32,011 nucleotides of DNA from JASHVB01 sp036489395. GTDB lineage: Bacteria; Pseudomonadota; Alphaproteobacteria; Acetobacterales; Acetobacteraceae. Position 1 is the stretch's first letter, and the number at the start of each line of letters is the position of its first letter. Both the position numbers and the translations under genes were made by a program. The notes below the pieces were generated by a model, which was not told where the DNA came from, made no database searches, and saw only the letters and a list, made by a program, of their open reading frames with translations. Shown here piece by piece: positions 6,690-14,771 of this stretch. The stretch spans positions 1 to 32,011 of the forward strand of contig DASXFW010000390.1 of NCBI GenBank assembly GCA_036489395.1. The letters are read 5' to 3'.

Positions 6690-7673
6690 TCAGCCGGTCG
6701 CCCGTCCGATGATGCGGAACGCCACGCGCATGCGATCGCTTTCGCGTGTCGGTTCGCCGCCAAGCCGGCGCAGCAGCAGGCTTGCGGCGTCCGCGCCGAT
6801 CTCGCCGCCCTCGATGCTGACTGTTGTGAACGCCGGTTCGCTGGCGGCGCTGAGCTCGAAATTCCCGAAGCCACACACTGCGAGCTGGTCCGGAATCCCG
6901 ATGCCGCGCACACGCGCCTCGGTGATCGCGCCGAACGCCAGCAGGTCGGAGCTGCAGAACAACGCTGTGGGGCGTGTCAGCGCTGGAGCAAGTTCGCGCA
7001 ATGCCTGACGCCCGGCGGCGATCGTGCTGGGTGCCGGCAGGATAGGATCGGCGAGCAATGCAGCACCGGCACGTTGCACCGACGCGGTAAAGGCGCGGCG
7101 CCGCACCTGCGCGCGGGGATCGCCGGCGGCAAACACCGCGAAGCTATCGAAGCCGTTGTCGAGGAAGCGCTCGGCAACCGAGGCGCCGACCTCCGCGTGA
7201 TCCAGTCCAACCAGCATGTCGATCGGCTGCTGCGCCACGTCGAAGATTTCCACGACGGGGATGCCGGCTTCCGACACCAACTGACGGATCGGCGCGGCGT
7301 GATGCGTGCCGGTGATCAGCATCGCGTCCGGTCGGCGGCCGAGCAAGCCGCGCACCAGCTCCGTCTCGGTGGCTTCGTCATAACCGCTGAGCGCCAGCAT
7401 CACCTGGTAGCCGCCGGCGCGCATCGTTTCGGTGAAGGTCTGGACCAGTTCGGCGAACATCGCGTGCGCGATGGTGGGCAGGATCGCCGCGACCATGCGG
7501 GAACGGCGCGACGACAGCCCGCCTGCCACCAAATTGGGCACGTAGCCCAGCTTCTCGATCGCCACGAGCACGCGGGCCGCGGTATGGGCCGAGACGCGAT
7601 CGGGCGTGTTGATGACGCGCGATACGGTCATCGGCGCGACGCCGGCCTCGGCCGCGACGTCGCTGAGTTTCAC
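6690..7673 (-). CDS. LacI/GntR-type transcriptional repressor
   Basis: The 327-residue protein has an N-terminal LacI helix-turn-helix (residues 2-22, KLSDVAAEAGVAPMTVSRVIN), a hinge helix around residues 45-58 (PNLVAGGLSSRRSR) and a periplasmic-binding-protein-like ligand domain. The ligand domain most resembles the gluconate repressor branch (MLALSGYDEATE; CSSDLLAFGA; VCGFGNFELSAASEPAFTTV). The start is a GTG at 7673, directly at the beginning of the helix-turn-helix; no usable ATG precedes it. It converges on the GST pseudogene with a 12-base gap. No sugar-acid gene is adjacent, so its target is unknown, and I saw no LacI-type operator in the 170 bases upstream. Confidence 0.92.
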   Translation of the reverse strand: MKLSDVAAEAGVAPMTVSRVINTPDRVSAHTAARVLVAIEKLGYVPNLVAGGLSSRRSRMVAAILPTIAHAMFAELVQTFTETMRAGGYQVMLALSGYDEATETELVRGLLGRRPDAMLITGTHHAAPIRQLVSEAGIPVVEIFDVAQQPIDMLVGLDHAEVGASVAERFLDNGFDSFAVFAAGDPRAQVRRRAFTASVQRAGAALLADPILPAPSTIAAGRQALRELAPALTRPTALFCSSDLLAFGAITEARVRGIGIPDQLAVCGFGNFELSAASEPAFTTVSIEGGEIGADAASLLLRRLGGEPTRESDRMRVAFRIIGRATG

Positions 7674-7847
7674 GGGCGGACGAGGACCGCGTGGCGGACC
7701 GGACAGGACAGTGCTCCGTGCGTGCAGTGCAGGATATGGAGGGTAGCTCGCGCGGGCCGGCGCGTCATCTGTGGCAAGCTGACATTCGGGGGGTCGGTTG
7801 TTGCGAGGTGGTGCCGTGCACCGTCAGTGCGAGGCCGTGTCGCGCAT

Positions 7848-7945
7848 TGTCATTGCGAGGCCGCTTGGCCGAAGCAATCCCGTTCGTGACAAGCAGCGGC
7901 TTATCACGAACGAGATTGCTTCGGCCAAGCGGCCTCGCAATGACA
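7848..7945. repeat. Family A palindromic repeat, near-perfect copy
   Basis: The terminal 32 bases (7848-7879, starting TGTCATTGCGAGGCCGCTTG) and the last 32 (7914-7945) are exact inverted copies. The stem continues after one mismatched position with CGTTCGTGA pairing TCACGAACG (7881-7889, 7904-7912), leaving a small loop. This is the best-preserved long copy of family A in the window, suggesting recent spread or selection for the stem. Confidence 0.9.
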
Positions 7946-7984
7946 TTGTACGGCCCGTGCTCGCATTGACAGCGTGTCCCGAAC

Positions 7985-8017
7985 CAACAAAATGAAAGAG
8001 GGGCCGAAGCCCCCCTT
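7985..8017 (-). terminator. Rho-independent terminator of the binding-protein gene
   Basis: Read on the minus strand just after the stop at 8026, a GGGGC-TTCG-GCCCC stem with the stable UUCG tetraloop is followed by TCTTTCATTTTG. This is a standard intrinsic terminator and ends the orphan binding-protein transcript before the LacI-type gene. Confidence 0.8.
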
Positions 8018-8025
8018 CCGCTGCG

Positions 8026-9228
8026 TCAGACGTTGGCGCCCTGGATCAGGCCGCCGAAGCGCACCCAGCTCTTGCCGTCCCACTTCTGGAGCTGCATCTC
8101 CTTGATCGGGCGATGGTCCGTCGGGCTGGTGCTCATGGTGATGCCCGGCAGCAGGATCCGGTTCACCACGTTATGCAGGTTCTCCGCCTGATGCATGACG
8201 TTCTTGCGCGAGAAGTCGCCTTTGCACTGCTTCAGCACCTGCAGCATGGTCAGGCTGATGCCGTAGGCGAACACCGTGGAGGCGTCGGTGGTGTCGCCGC
8301 TTGGCAGGTACTTGGCCATGAACGCGCGCCAGACCTTCATCCCCGCGTCATCCTTCCAGGCCGGATCGGTCGGATCCTTCAGGTACTGCGTGCTGATCAT
8401 GCCGATCGCCTTGTCGGGCCCGGCCGGCCGCATGACGGTGCCGACCGAAATCGACACGTTGGTCATGAAGAACGTCGGCTTCCAGTTCAGGTCATAGACC
8501 TTGTCGATCGTCTGCGCCGCGAACTTGGGAATGCCGGCGAACAATATGACGTTTGCACCGGCACCCTGCAGCTCGGCGACCTGCGAGTCGATGGTCGCGT
8601 CGGTCGTCTCATAGCTGGCATTCTTGACGACGATCTTGTCCCAGTTGGCACCAAGGATGTCGCGCACGCCGGTCGGATAGTCCTTGCCGAAATCGTCGTT
8701 CTGATAGACGATCCCCAGCTTCGGATCCTTTACGTTTGCCAGCATGTACTTGGTGTAGATCTGCGCTTCCGTGCGATAGTTCGGCTGCCAGCCCATCGTC
8801 CACGGATATTTCTTATAGTCGCTCCACTTGCTGGCACCCGAACCAACAAAAAGCTGCGGAATCCCCTTCTTGTTCATATAGGTAGCGATCGCCGAATTGG
8901 GCGGCGTGCCCAGCGTCTGGAAGCAGAAATCGACGTTGTCCTCCTCGACCAACTGGCGGATGTCCTCCACGGTCTTCGGCGGGCTGTAACCATCATCGAG
9001 CGAAATGAAATCGATCATGTGGCCGTCAACGCCGCCCTGCTCGTTGATCATCTTGAAGAAGGCAGCCTCGGTGCGACCTATCACGCCATAGGATGAGGCG
9101 GGTCCGCTGTACGGCATGGTGTTGCCGATCTTGATCTCTTTTCCCGCAGCACTGGCGATGTGCGGGCGTGCCAGCGTGCCCGCGGCGGCGGCAAGACCTG
9201 TTGCGAGAGCGGCTCGGCGGCTGATCAT
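8026..9228 (-). CDS. Orphan Liv-type ABC substrate-binding protein
   Basis: This 400-residue periplasmic protein belongs to the type I binding-protein family that feeds branched-chain amino acid (HAAT/LivK-type) ABC importers. The leader MISRRAALATGLAAAAGTLA has a twin-arginine-like SRRA followed by a hydrophobic stretch and a cleavage site near IASAAG, so Tat export is possible. The mature part starts KEIKIGNTMPYSGPASSYG, and contains EDIRQLVEEDNVDF and YQNDDFGKDYPTG, typical of the family. The ATG at 9228 is chosen for the leader and the GGGAGAA site upstream. No permease or ATPase gene is next to it; the LivHMGF set at 17622-21098 has its own binding protein. The ligand is unknown. It is transcribed divergently from the TetR gene at 9400. 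Confidence 0.92.
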   Translation of the reverse strand: MISRRAALATGLAAAAGTLARPHIASAAGKEIKIGNTMPYSGPASSYGVIGRTEAAFFKMINEQGGVDGHMIDFISLDDGYSPPKTVEDIRQLVEEDNVDFCFQTLGTPPNSAIATYMNKKGIPQLFVGSGASKWSDYKKYPWTMGWQPNYRTEAQIYTKYMLANVKDPKLGIVYQNDDFGKDYPTGVRDILGANWDKIVVKNASYETTDATIDSQVAELQGAGANVILFAGIPKFAAQTIDKVYDLNWKPTFFMTNVSISVGTVMRPAGPDKAIGMISTQYLKDPTDPAWKDDAGMKVWRAFMAKYLPSGDTTDASTVFAYGISLTMLQVLKQCKGDFSRKNVMHQAENLHNVVNRILLPGITMSTSPTDHRPIKEMQLQKWDGKSWVRFGGLIQGANV

Positions 9229-9399
9229 ATTGTTTTCTCCCAGGACGTTGATTTTCCCCCCGGCCCGGGGCGTTGCTCTGGCCGGCCCCACTACAGTGGC
9301 CCAGTGGCTGTTTTGAGAAACTTCACGAATTCGTGAGCGTGGCATCCGAACGTCCCGCCCTACCGTTTACTACTGACCGACCAGCCGGTAAGTAGAAGC
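9229..9399. promoter_or_regulatory. Divergent promoter region with 14-bp palindrome
   Basis: A perfect palindrome TCACGAATTCGTGA lies at 9323-9336, about 64 bases before the TetR start and 95 bases before the binding-protein start. TetR regulators commonly bind 14-20 bp palindromes in their own upstream region, so it is a candidate operator. The 13-mer GCGTGGCATCCGA is also repeated directly at 9337-9349 and 9398-9410, the second copy covering the TetR start codon. Both assignments are inferences. Confidence 0.45.
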
Positions 9400-10041
9400 G
9401 TGGCATCCGACCTCTCCCCCGCACGTCGCCGCTCCCGCCGCAAGGCCGCCCGTCCAGGCGAAATCGTCGAGGCCGCGCTGCGCTTGTTCGCCGAACGCGG
9501 GTACGCCGCGACCAAGCTGGAGGACGTCGCCGCCGCCGCCGGCATCGGCAAGGGCACCATCTATCTGTACTTCGCAACCAAGGAGGAATTGTTCCGCGCG
9601 GTCGTACGTCAGGCCGTGCTGCCCAACCTGCAAGCGGCGGTGGAACTCGCGGCCGATCCCGACCGTCCCGCCGCCGACATCCTGCGCGTGCTGGCGGAGC
9701 GCTTCCTGGTGATGCTGCAAAGCGACCTGACCGCCATTCCCAAGCTGATCGTTGCGGAAGCCGGCAATTTCCCCGCGCTCGCGCAATTCTATGCCGATGA
9801 GGTCGCGAGCAAGGGCATGGCGCTGATCCGTGGCATCCTGGCGCGCGGCATCGCGCGTGGCGAATTCCGCCCGATCGACCTCGACGGCGCGCTGCCGTTG
9901 TTTTCGGCGCCGTTCCTGATGCTGGCGCTGTGGAAGCACTCGCTGGGCCGGCACACCGACATCCAGATCGATCCGCGCGCCGTCGTTGCGGCGCATCTCG
10001 ACATTCTGCTGCGCGGGCTCGCGGCCAAGGCCACGCCGTGA
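9400..10041 (+). CDS. TetR/AcrR-family regulator of the adjacent efflux operon
   Basis: The 213-residue protein has a basic N-terminal tail (SPARRRSRRKAARPG) and a TetR helix-turn-helix at about residues 20-66 (IVEAALRLFAERGYAATKLE, DVAAAAGIGKGTIYLYFATK, EELF), followed by an all-helical ligand and dimerisation domain. The start is a GTG at 9400. Its stop overlaps the GTG start of the HlyD-like gene (GTGA), so regulator and transporter are one operon, as in cecR-ybhGFSR of enteric bacteria. It most likely represses this operon and is released by the transported drug or toxic compound; the ligand is not known. The palindrome at 9323-9336 is a candidate binding site. Confidence 0.93.
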   Translation: MASDLSPARRRSRRKAARPGEIVEAALRLFAERGYAATKLEDVAAAAGIGKGTIYLYFATKEELFRAVVRQAVLPNLQAAVELAADPDRPAADILRVLAERFLVMLQSDLTAIPKLIVAEAGNFPALAQFYADEVASKGMALIRGILARGIARGEFRPIDLDGALPLFSAPFLMLALWKHSLGRHTDIQIDPRAVVAAHLDILLRGLAAKATP

Positions 10042-11012
10042 GGCGAATACTTCTGTTGGTCGTTGTCGTGCTGGCCGTGATTGCTGCCGTCGGCGTGTGG
10101 TGGGTGCGGCAGCCGTCCGGGACGCCCGGATGGCAGGGCTATGCCGATGCCGATTACGTCGCCGTCGGCCCAACGCAGTCGGGCTTGCTGACGCGCTTGT
10201 TCGTGCAGCGCGGCGACACGGTAGCCAAGGACGCGCCGTTGTTCGATCAGGACGACATCGATGACACGGCCGCGCGCGACCAGGCCGCCGCAACCCTGGC
10301 GCAGGCAACGGCCACGCTGGCAAATTTGCAGGCCGAGAGCCGGGAAACCGAGATCGCCCAGGCGGAAGCCAATGTCGCCGACATGCGCGCGACGCGCGAT
10401 CGCATCGCGGAGGACCTGACGCGCAACACCAGGCTGATGCACGCCGGCGCGACGCCGCAACAGACGGTCCAGCAAGGGCAGCAGCAACTGGCGTCTGCCG
10501 TCGCACAAGTGAAGGCGGCGGAGGCGAAGCTGGCGGAAGACCGATCGCCGACCGGACGCGAATACGAAATCGCCGCGCAGCAGGCGGTAGTGCAGGAACA
10601 GCAGGCCGCCCTGGTGCAGGCACAATGGCGGCTGGACCAGCGCCACGTTGCGGCACCCGCCGGCGGCCGCATCGCCGATACGATGGCGCGGCCGGGGGAG
10701 GTGCTGTCCGCCGGTACGCCGGTCGTGTCGCTGCTGCCGCCGGAGAACATCTTCGTTCGCTTCTTCGTGGCGGAGACCGATCTGGCTCGCATCCATATCG
10801 GCGAACCCGTGGCCCTTGTCTGTGATTCCTGCGCCAAGAACCTGATCGCGCACGTATCGTTCATTGCACCGCAGCCGGAATATACGCCGCCGGTTATCTT
10901 CAGCGAAGACACGCGCAGCAAGCTGGTGTGGCTGATCGAGGCGCGGCCGACACCGGCGGAGGCGGCAACGCTGTCGCCTGGCCAGCCGGTGACGGTGCGT
11001 CCCGCGCCATGA
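10038..11012 (+). CDS. HlyD-family periplasmic adaptor of ABC efflux pump
   Basis: This 324-residue membrane fusion protein links an inner-membrane transporter to an outer-membrane channel. Residues 4-22 form a single N-terminal membrane anchor (ILLLVVVVLAVIAAVGVWW). A first lipoyl-like half follows (GYADADYVAVGPTQSGLLTR, LFVQRGDTVAKDAPLFDQD), then a long Ala/Gln/Glu-rich coiled coil (about residues 75-200), the second lipoyl half (VAAPAGGRIADTMARPGEVL) and a beta-barrel segment (ENIFVRFFVAETDLARIHIG). I chose the GTG at 10038, overlapping the TetR stop by four bases, because it begins the membrane segment. The end overlaps the ATPase start by four bases (ATGA). It corresponds to YbhG in the enteric system. 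Confidence 0.93.
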   Translation: MRRILLLVVVVLAVIAAVGVWWVRQPSGTPGWQGYADADYVAVGPTQSGLLTRLFVQRGDTVAKDAPLFDQDDIDDTAARDQAAATLAQATATLANLQAESRETEIAQAEANVADMRATRDRIAEDLTRNTRLMHAGATPQQTVQQGQQQLASAVAQVKAAEAKLAEDRSPTGREYEIAAQQAVVQEQQAALVQAQWRLDQRHVAAPAGGRIADTMARPGEVLSAGTPVVSLLPPENIFVRFFVAETDLARIHIGEPVALVCDSCAKNLIAHVSFIAPQPEYTPPVIFSEDTRSKLVWLIEARPTPAEAATLSPGQPVTVRPAP

Positions 11013-11911
11013 CCGCACTCGTCATCGACGTGCACGGGCTGGTCAAGCGCTTCGGCACGACCACGGTGGTGGACGGGCTGTCGATGCAGGTGGCGCAAGG
11101 CGAAGTGTGCGGCTTCCTCGGCGGCAACGGCAGCGGCAAGACGACGACCATCCGCATGCTGTGCGGCCTGCTGCGTCCGGATGGCGGCGGCGGCACGTGC
11201 CTTGGATTCGATTTGCTGCGCGAGCCGATGCGCATCCGCCGCGAGGTCGGCTACATGACGCAGCGCTTCAGTTTTTACGGCGATCTGACGGTACGCGAGA
11301 ACCTGGAGTTCGTGGCGCGGCTTTACGAAATTCCGCAGCGCGACCAGGCGATCGCCGAGGTGATGCAGCGCACCGGTCTGACCGCACGCGCGGGACAGCT
11401 CGCACAGGAATTGTCCGGCGGATGGAAGCAACGGCTGGCCCTGGCGGCGTGTGTGCTGCATCGTCCGAAGCTGCTGCTGCTGGATGAGCCGACCGCCGGG
11501 GTGGATGCGAAGGCCCGGCGCGAATTCTGGGACATGATCCACGACATGGCGGCGGACGGCATGACGGTGCTGGTCTCCACACATTACATGGATGAGGCCG
11601 AGCGCTGTCAGCGTGTGGTGTATCTGTCCGCGGGAAAGTTGGTGGTGCAGGGCACGGTTTCTGAAGTGGTGGCGTCGGCCGGCCTGGTGGTTTTCGAGGC
11701 ATCAGGCGCCGGCATCGAGACTGCGGCGCGGCGCATGCGCGGCAAGCCGGGGGTGGAAACCGCCGCTGTGTTCGGCACGGCGCTGCGCGTGACCGGCAAG
11801 GACCGTGCGGCGCTGCGTGCGGCACTCGATCCGGAGTTGCAATGGGAAGCCGTGCCGCCGCGGCTGGATGACGTGTTCATCCACATGCTGAACGAGCAGG
11901 GGATGGAATGA
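11009..11911 (+). CDS. ABC transporter ATPase subunit (drug efflux type)
   Basis: This 300-residue ATPase powers the ABC-2 permease encoded next. Walker A is GGNGSGKTTT (residues 38-47), the signature is LSGGWKQRL (135-143) and Walker B is LLLLDEPTAGVD (155-166), followed by the H-loop histidine in VSTHYMDEAERC. The C-terminal region after residue 220 is the extension seen in multidrug-type ATPases of the CcmA/YbhF group. Unlike YbhF, which has two nucleotide-binding domains, this protein has one and should act as a dimer. It overlaps the HlyD-like gene by four bases and lies 15 bases before the permease gene. Confidence 0.95.
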   Translation: MTALVIDVHGLVKRFGTTTVVDGLSMQVAQGEVCGFLGGNGSGKTTTIRMLCGLLRPDGGGGTCLGFDLLREPMRIRREVGYMTQRFSFYGDLTVRENLEFVARLYEIPQRDQAIAEVMQRTGLTARAGQLAQELSGGWKQRLALAACVLHRPKLLLLDEPTAGVDAKARREFWDMIHDMAADGMTVLVSTHYMDEAERCQRVVYLSAGKLVVQGTVSEVVASAGLVVFEASGAGIETAARRMRGKPGVETAAVFGTALRVTGKDRAALRAALDPELQWEAVPPRLDDVFIHMLNEQGME

Positions 11912-11926
11912 TGCTGTCGGGCCGCC

Positions 11927-13054
11927 ATGACTGATTTCTCGTTCGCCCGCTTCATCGCCATGCTGCGCAAGGAATGGCTGCAGATGCGGCGTGACCGCAT
12001 GACCATCGGCATGACCGTCATGCTGCCCCTGCTGCAGCTTTTCCTGTTTGGCACGGCAATCAATTCCAACCCGCACAACCTGCCCACCGGACTGCTGTCC
12101 GCGGATCATTCAATTTACGAACGTACGCTGGTGACGGCGCTGCAGAACACCGGCTATTTCGACGTGCGCGACTTCGCCACCGAGCAGCAGGCCGATCGCG
12201 CGCTGGCCGAAGGCGACGTGTTGTTCGTGCTGGAAATTCCCCCGGGGTTCGCTCGTGCGGTGGATCGCGGCGAGCATCCGTCGGTCCTGTTGGATGCTGA
12301 CGCCACCGACCCGGTCGCGATCGGCAATGCGACCGCCGCCGTCGCGGCGCTGAACGCCAACGTGCTGTCGCGCGACCTGCCGCCATCGCTGCGGACCACG
12401 AGCGTGCCGCCGCCGTTCCAGGTGATTATACATGCGCGTTACAATCCGGAGGAAATCACCGCATTGAACATCGTGCCGGGGCTGATCGGCACGATCCTGA
12501 CGTTCTCCACCCTGGTGATCACCACGTTGACGATCACCAAGGAACGCCAATTAGGCACTATGGAAAACTTGCTCGCCATGCCGGTGCGGCCGGCTGAAGT
12601 CATGCTGGGCAAGATCGTACCCTATATCGGACTTGGCTACATCCAGGTGGTCTTGATTCTGGCAGTCGCGGCGATCGGCTTCCAGGTGCCGGTGCGCGGT
12701 TCGATCCCGCTGCTGCTGCTGGCGCTGGGCGTGTTCATCGCCGGCAACCTCGCACTTGGTATCACCTACTCCACGATCGCGCGCACCGAGCAGCAGGCGA
12801 TGCAGATGGCACAGTTCACGCTGCTGCCGTCGATCATGCTTTCGGGCTTCATGTTTCCGTTCGCGGGCATGCCGGCCTGGGCGCGCGCGGTCGGCGAGCT
12901 GCTGCCGATCACGCACGTACTGCGCATCTGTCGCGGCGTGCTGTTGAAGGGAAACGGCTTCGCCGAGATCCTGCCGAACCTCTGGCCGATGGTGGTGTTC
13001 ACTGTCGCTGCGGGAATTCTGGCCGTGGTGTGTTACCGCGAAACGCTGGATTGA
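11927..13054 (+). CDS. ABC-2 type transporter permease
   Basis: The 375-residue inner-membrane protein has the ABC-2 layout: a cytoplasmic N-terminus (ARFIAMLRKEWLQMRRDR), a first membrane helix (ITVMLPLLQLFLFG region), a large periplasmic domain (residues 45-165), then five more helices. The conserved segment TITKERQLGTMENLLAMPVRPAEVMLGKI (about residues 200-232) and LSGFMFPFAGMPAWARAVGELLPITH (about 304-330) match YbhR/YbhS/YhhJ proteins. Only one permease gene is present where enteric relatives have two, so a homodimer is implied. It ends the four-gene operon; a degenerate family A repeat follows at 13063. Confidence 0.95.
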   Translation: MTDFSFARFIAMLRKEWLQMRRDRMTIGMTVMLPLLQLFLFGTAINSNPHNLPTGLLSADHSIYERTLVTALQNTGYFDVRDFATEQQADRALAEGDVLFVLEIPPGFARAVDRGEHPSVLLDADATDPVAIGNATAAVAALNANVLSRDLPPSLRTTSVPPPFQVIIHARYNPEEITALNIVPGLIGTILTFSTLVITTLTITKERQLGTMENLLAMPVRPAEVMLGKIVPYIGLGYIQVVLILAVAAIGFQVPVRGSIPLLLLALGVFIAGNLALGITYSTIARTEQQAMQMAQFTLLPSIMLSGFMFPFAGMPAWARAVGELLPITHVLRICRGVLLKGNGFAEILPNLWPMVVFTVAAGILAVVCYRETLD

Positions 13055-13062
13055 ACGCAGAC

Positions 13063-13154
13063 TGTCATTGCGAGGCGCGCAGCAACGAAGTAATCCCGGT
13101 CACGAGAAGCCTCGCTGTTCATGCGCCACGCGACTGAAATTGCGTCGTCGCAAT
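13063..13154. repeat. Family A repeat, degenerate copy
   Basis: The left end TGTCATTGCGAGGCGCGCAG and the inner GAAGTAATCCCGGTCACGAG are recognisable, but the right half is eroded; only TGAAATTGCGTCGTCGCAATG near 13135-13154 recalls the end. It follows the permease stop directly. Confidence 0.6.
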
Positions 13155-13172
13155 GCTCCTAACAAGAAACAA

Positions 13173-13267
13173 GGTTCCCCCTCCCCTTGAGGGAGGGTTT
13201 GCGGGAGGGGTCGATTTGTACACCTCGACCCCTCCCGCAACCCCTCCCTCAAGGGGAGGGGGGAACC
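13173..13267. repeat. Family B palindromic repeat, near-perfect copy
   Basis: The left arm 13173-13214 (GGTTCCCCCTCCCCTTGAGG..., then GCGGGAGGGGTCGA) pairs with 13225-13267 (TCGACCCCTCCCGCAACCCC..., ending GGGGAACC) over about 42 bases with few mismatches and a loop of about 10. It sits between the convergent ABC-2 permease and DHA2 transporter genes, where such a strong hairpin could act on both transcripts. Confidence 0.88.
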
Positions 13268-13282
13268 TGCGTCAGGCCGTCG

Positions 13283-13339
13283 ACGCCGTTTCATCCAGTC
13301 GCGGGTCGGCCGAAGGCCGGTGGCCAACTCGCAACGACA
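13283..13339 (-). repeat. Partial E repeat (first part of the D/E composite)
   Basis: The sequence CGTTTCATCCAGTCGCGGGT, then CGGCC...GGCCGGTGGCCAACTCGCAACGACA, matches the E portion at 24599-24650 and, inverted, 4313-4368. The D hairpin is absent. It ends five bases before the stop codon of the DHA2 transporter. Confidence 0.7.
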
Positions 13340-13343
13340 GTAG

Positions 13344-14738
13344 CTACCGTTTGCCGCGCAGCAGCAGCGTGACCAGCACGATCCCGGCCAGTCCTGCCGC
13401 CAGCCAGAACGCGTCCTGAAACCCCGCGAGAAACGCGGCGGCATCGTCCACGCCGGCCGCCACCGCGCCGGCGCGGACCGTACGGAACACCAGCATCAGC
13501 ACGGTCGCGCCGGTCACCACACCGACGGTGCGGGTCATCATGACCAGGCTGCCGGCGACGCCTCGCTGCGCACGCGGGATCGTCGCGGTGGCGATGTCGA
13601 AATAGGCGACCTGGAAAAACCCGACGCCGCAGCCTTGCACGAACATTACCGCGGCCAGCGGCAGCAGCCCAAAGCCCGCTCCAATGCGGCAGATCAGCAC
13701 CTCGCCGATCGCCGTGGCCCCCGCCCCCGACACCGCCAGCCAATGCGGTGAGATACGCCCGGCCAGACGGCCGGCGACCAGCGCCGTTACCGCGGTGCCA
13801 AGCGTTGCCGTCGCCAGCATCACGCCCACCTCGGGTGCCGACAAATGTGCGGTGCGGTCAAAGTAGAACGGCATCAGCAACGGAATGGAGAAGGCGACCA
13901 GGCTGATCGCGACATTGCCGAGATTCAACAGGCTGAAATCCACATCGTGAAAGAAGCGCAGATCGATGATCGGATGTTCTGCCCGACGTTCACGCCATAT
14001 GAATCCGCCCGCTGCGGCAAAGAACATGATGAGCCACGGCGCCGCGCCGCCGCCCGGCTGCAGGTGGTTCAGCCCCAGCAGCATCGCGCTGATTGCGAGC
14101 ACCAGAAGCGCCGCGCCCGCCAGGTCGAAGCGTTCGCGTACGCTGCTCGGTGCGCCCGCCGGCAATCCCCAGCCCAGTGCGAACGCGGCGAACGACAGCG
14201 GCAAGCGGAACCAGAACACCGCCTGCCAGCCGTAGCGCTGCACCAGCAGGCCGGCGATCAGCGATCCGCCCGCGGAGCCGAGGCCGAACACCATCGTGTA
14301 GATGCCCAGGATGCGCGTACGCGCCGCTTCCGGGTACAGGCTGGTTGCGATGGCCGGGCCGCATGACAGGGCAAGCGCCGCGGCCACACCCTGCAACACG
14401 CGCGCGCACAGGAGCCAGGCAAGCGACGGCGCGGTGGCGCACAACGCAAAGGCGATCGTGCCGAGCGCCCCACCGCACAGAAAGACCCGGCGATGGCCCA
14501 GCATGTCGCCGACCCGGCCGAACACCAGCATCAACGCGGCGTAAGTCAGCGTATAGGAGATCACCACCCACTGGATCGCCGGGATCGGCAGATCGAAGGC
14601 GTGGATGATGGATGGGAACGCCACGTTGACGGCCGAGTCGAATGGCACCACGAGGGTGCCGAGGCAAACGACAAAGACCGCCAGGCCGGGCGGCAAGACG
14701 AACAGTGGGCGCACAAGAAAAGGGCCAGCGGCGCGCAT
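13344..14738 (-). CDS. MFS transporter, DHA2 (EmrB/QacA) type
   Basis: This 464-residue inner-membrane protein has about 14 hydrophobic segments. Helix 1 contains VPFDSAVNVAFPSI, the family's D-x-x-x-V-N-V-A-x-P signature; motif A is GRVGDMLGHRRVF, and motif C follows in helix 5 (GLGSAGGSLIAGLL). Family members export drugs or other small toxic molecules by proton antiport. The start is uncertain: the ATG at 14738 has GAGGG nine bases upstream, but both lie within the HU terminator hairpin (14721-14751). A GTG at 14714, just past the U-tract, would give 456 residues and still keep the whole first helix. It lies 33 bases after the HU gene on the same strand. Confidence 0.88.
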   Translation of the reverse strand: MRAAGPFLVRPLFVLPPGLAVFVVCLGTLVVPFDSAVNVAFPSIIHAFDLPIPAIQWVVISYTLTYAALMLVFGRVGDMLGHRRVFLCGGALGTIAFALCATAPSLAWLLCARVLQGVAAALALSCGPAIATSLYPEAARTRILGIYTMVFGLGSAGGSLIAGLLVQRYGWQAVFWFRLPLSFAAFALGWGLPAGAPSSVRERFDLAGAALLVLAISAMLLGLNHLQPGGGAAPWLIMFFAAAGGFIWRERRAEHPIIDLRFFHDVDFSLLNLGNVAISLVAFSIPLLMPFYFDRTAHLSAPEVGVMLATATLGTAVTALVAGRLAGRISPHWLAVSGAGATAIGEVLICRIGAGFGLLPLAAVMFVQGCGVGFFQVAYFDIATATIPRAQRGVAGSLVMMTRTVGVVTGATVLMLVFRTVRAGAVAAGVDDAAAFLAGFQDAFWLAAGLAGIVLVTLLLRGKR

Positions 14739-14751
14739 ACGCCCTGGCCCT
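14721..14751 (-). terminator. HU terminator overlapping the next gene's start
   Basis: On the minus strand AGGGCCAG (14751-14744) pairs with CTGGCCCT (14728-14721); an inner GGCG/CGCC stem closes a six-base loop TATGCG, and TTTTCTTG follows. This is a good intrinsic terminator for the HU gene. The loop contains the ATG annotated as the start of the DHA2 transporter, and the left arm contains its GAGGG. Confidence 0.75.
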
Positions 14752-14771
14752 CAGGATCGCCGCAGTGTGGC

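Larger units (their letters stand above)
7674..8025. other. Gene-free gap of about 350 bases
   Basis: This interval lies between the LacI-type gene and the binding-protein gene (both minus). It holds a full family A repeat (7848-7945), a truncated repeat-like stretch CCGTCAGTGCGAGGCCG (7821-7837) that resembles the start of another A copy, and the terminator of the binding-protein gene at 7985-8017. I see no open frame with codon features of its own. Confidence 0.6.
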
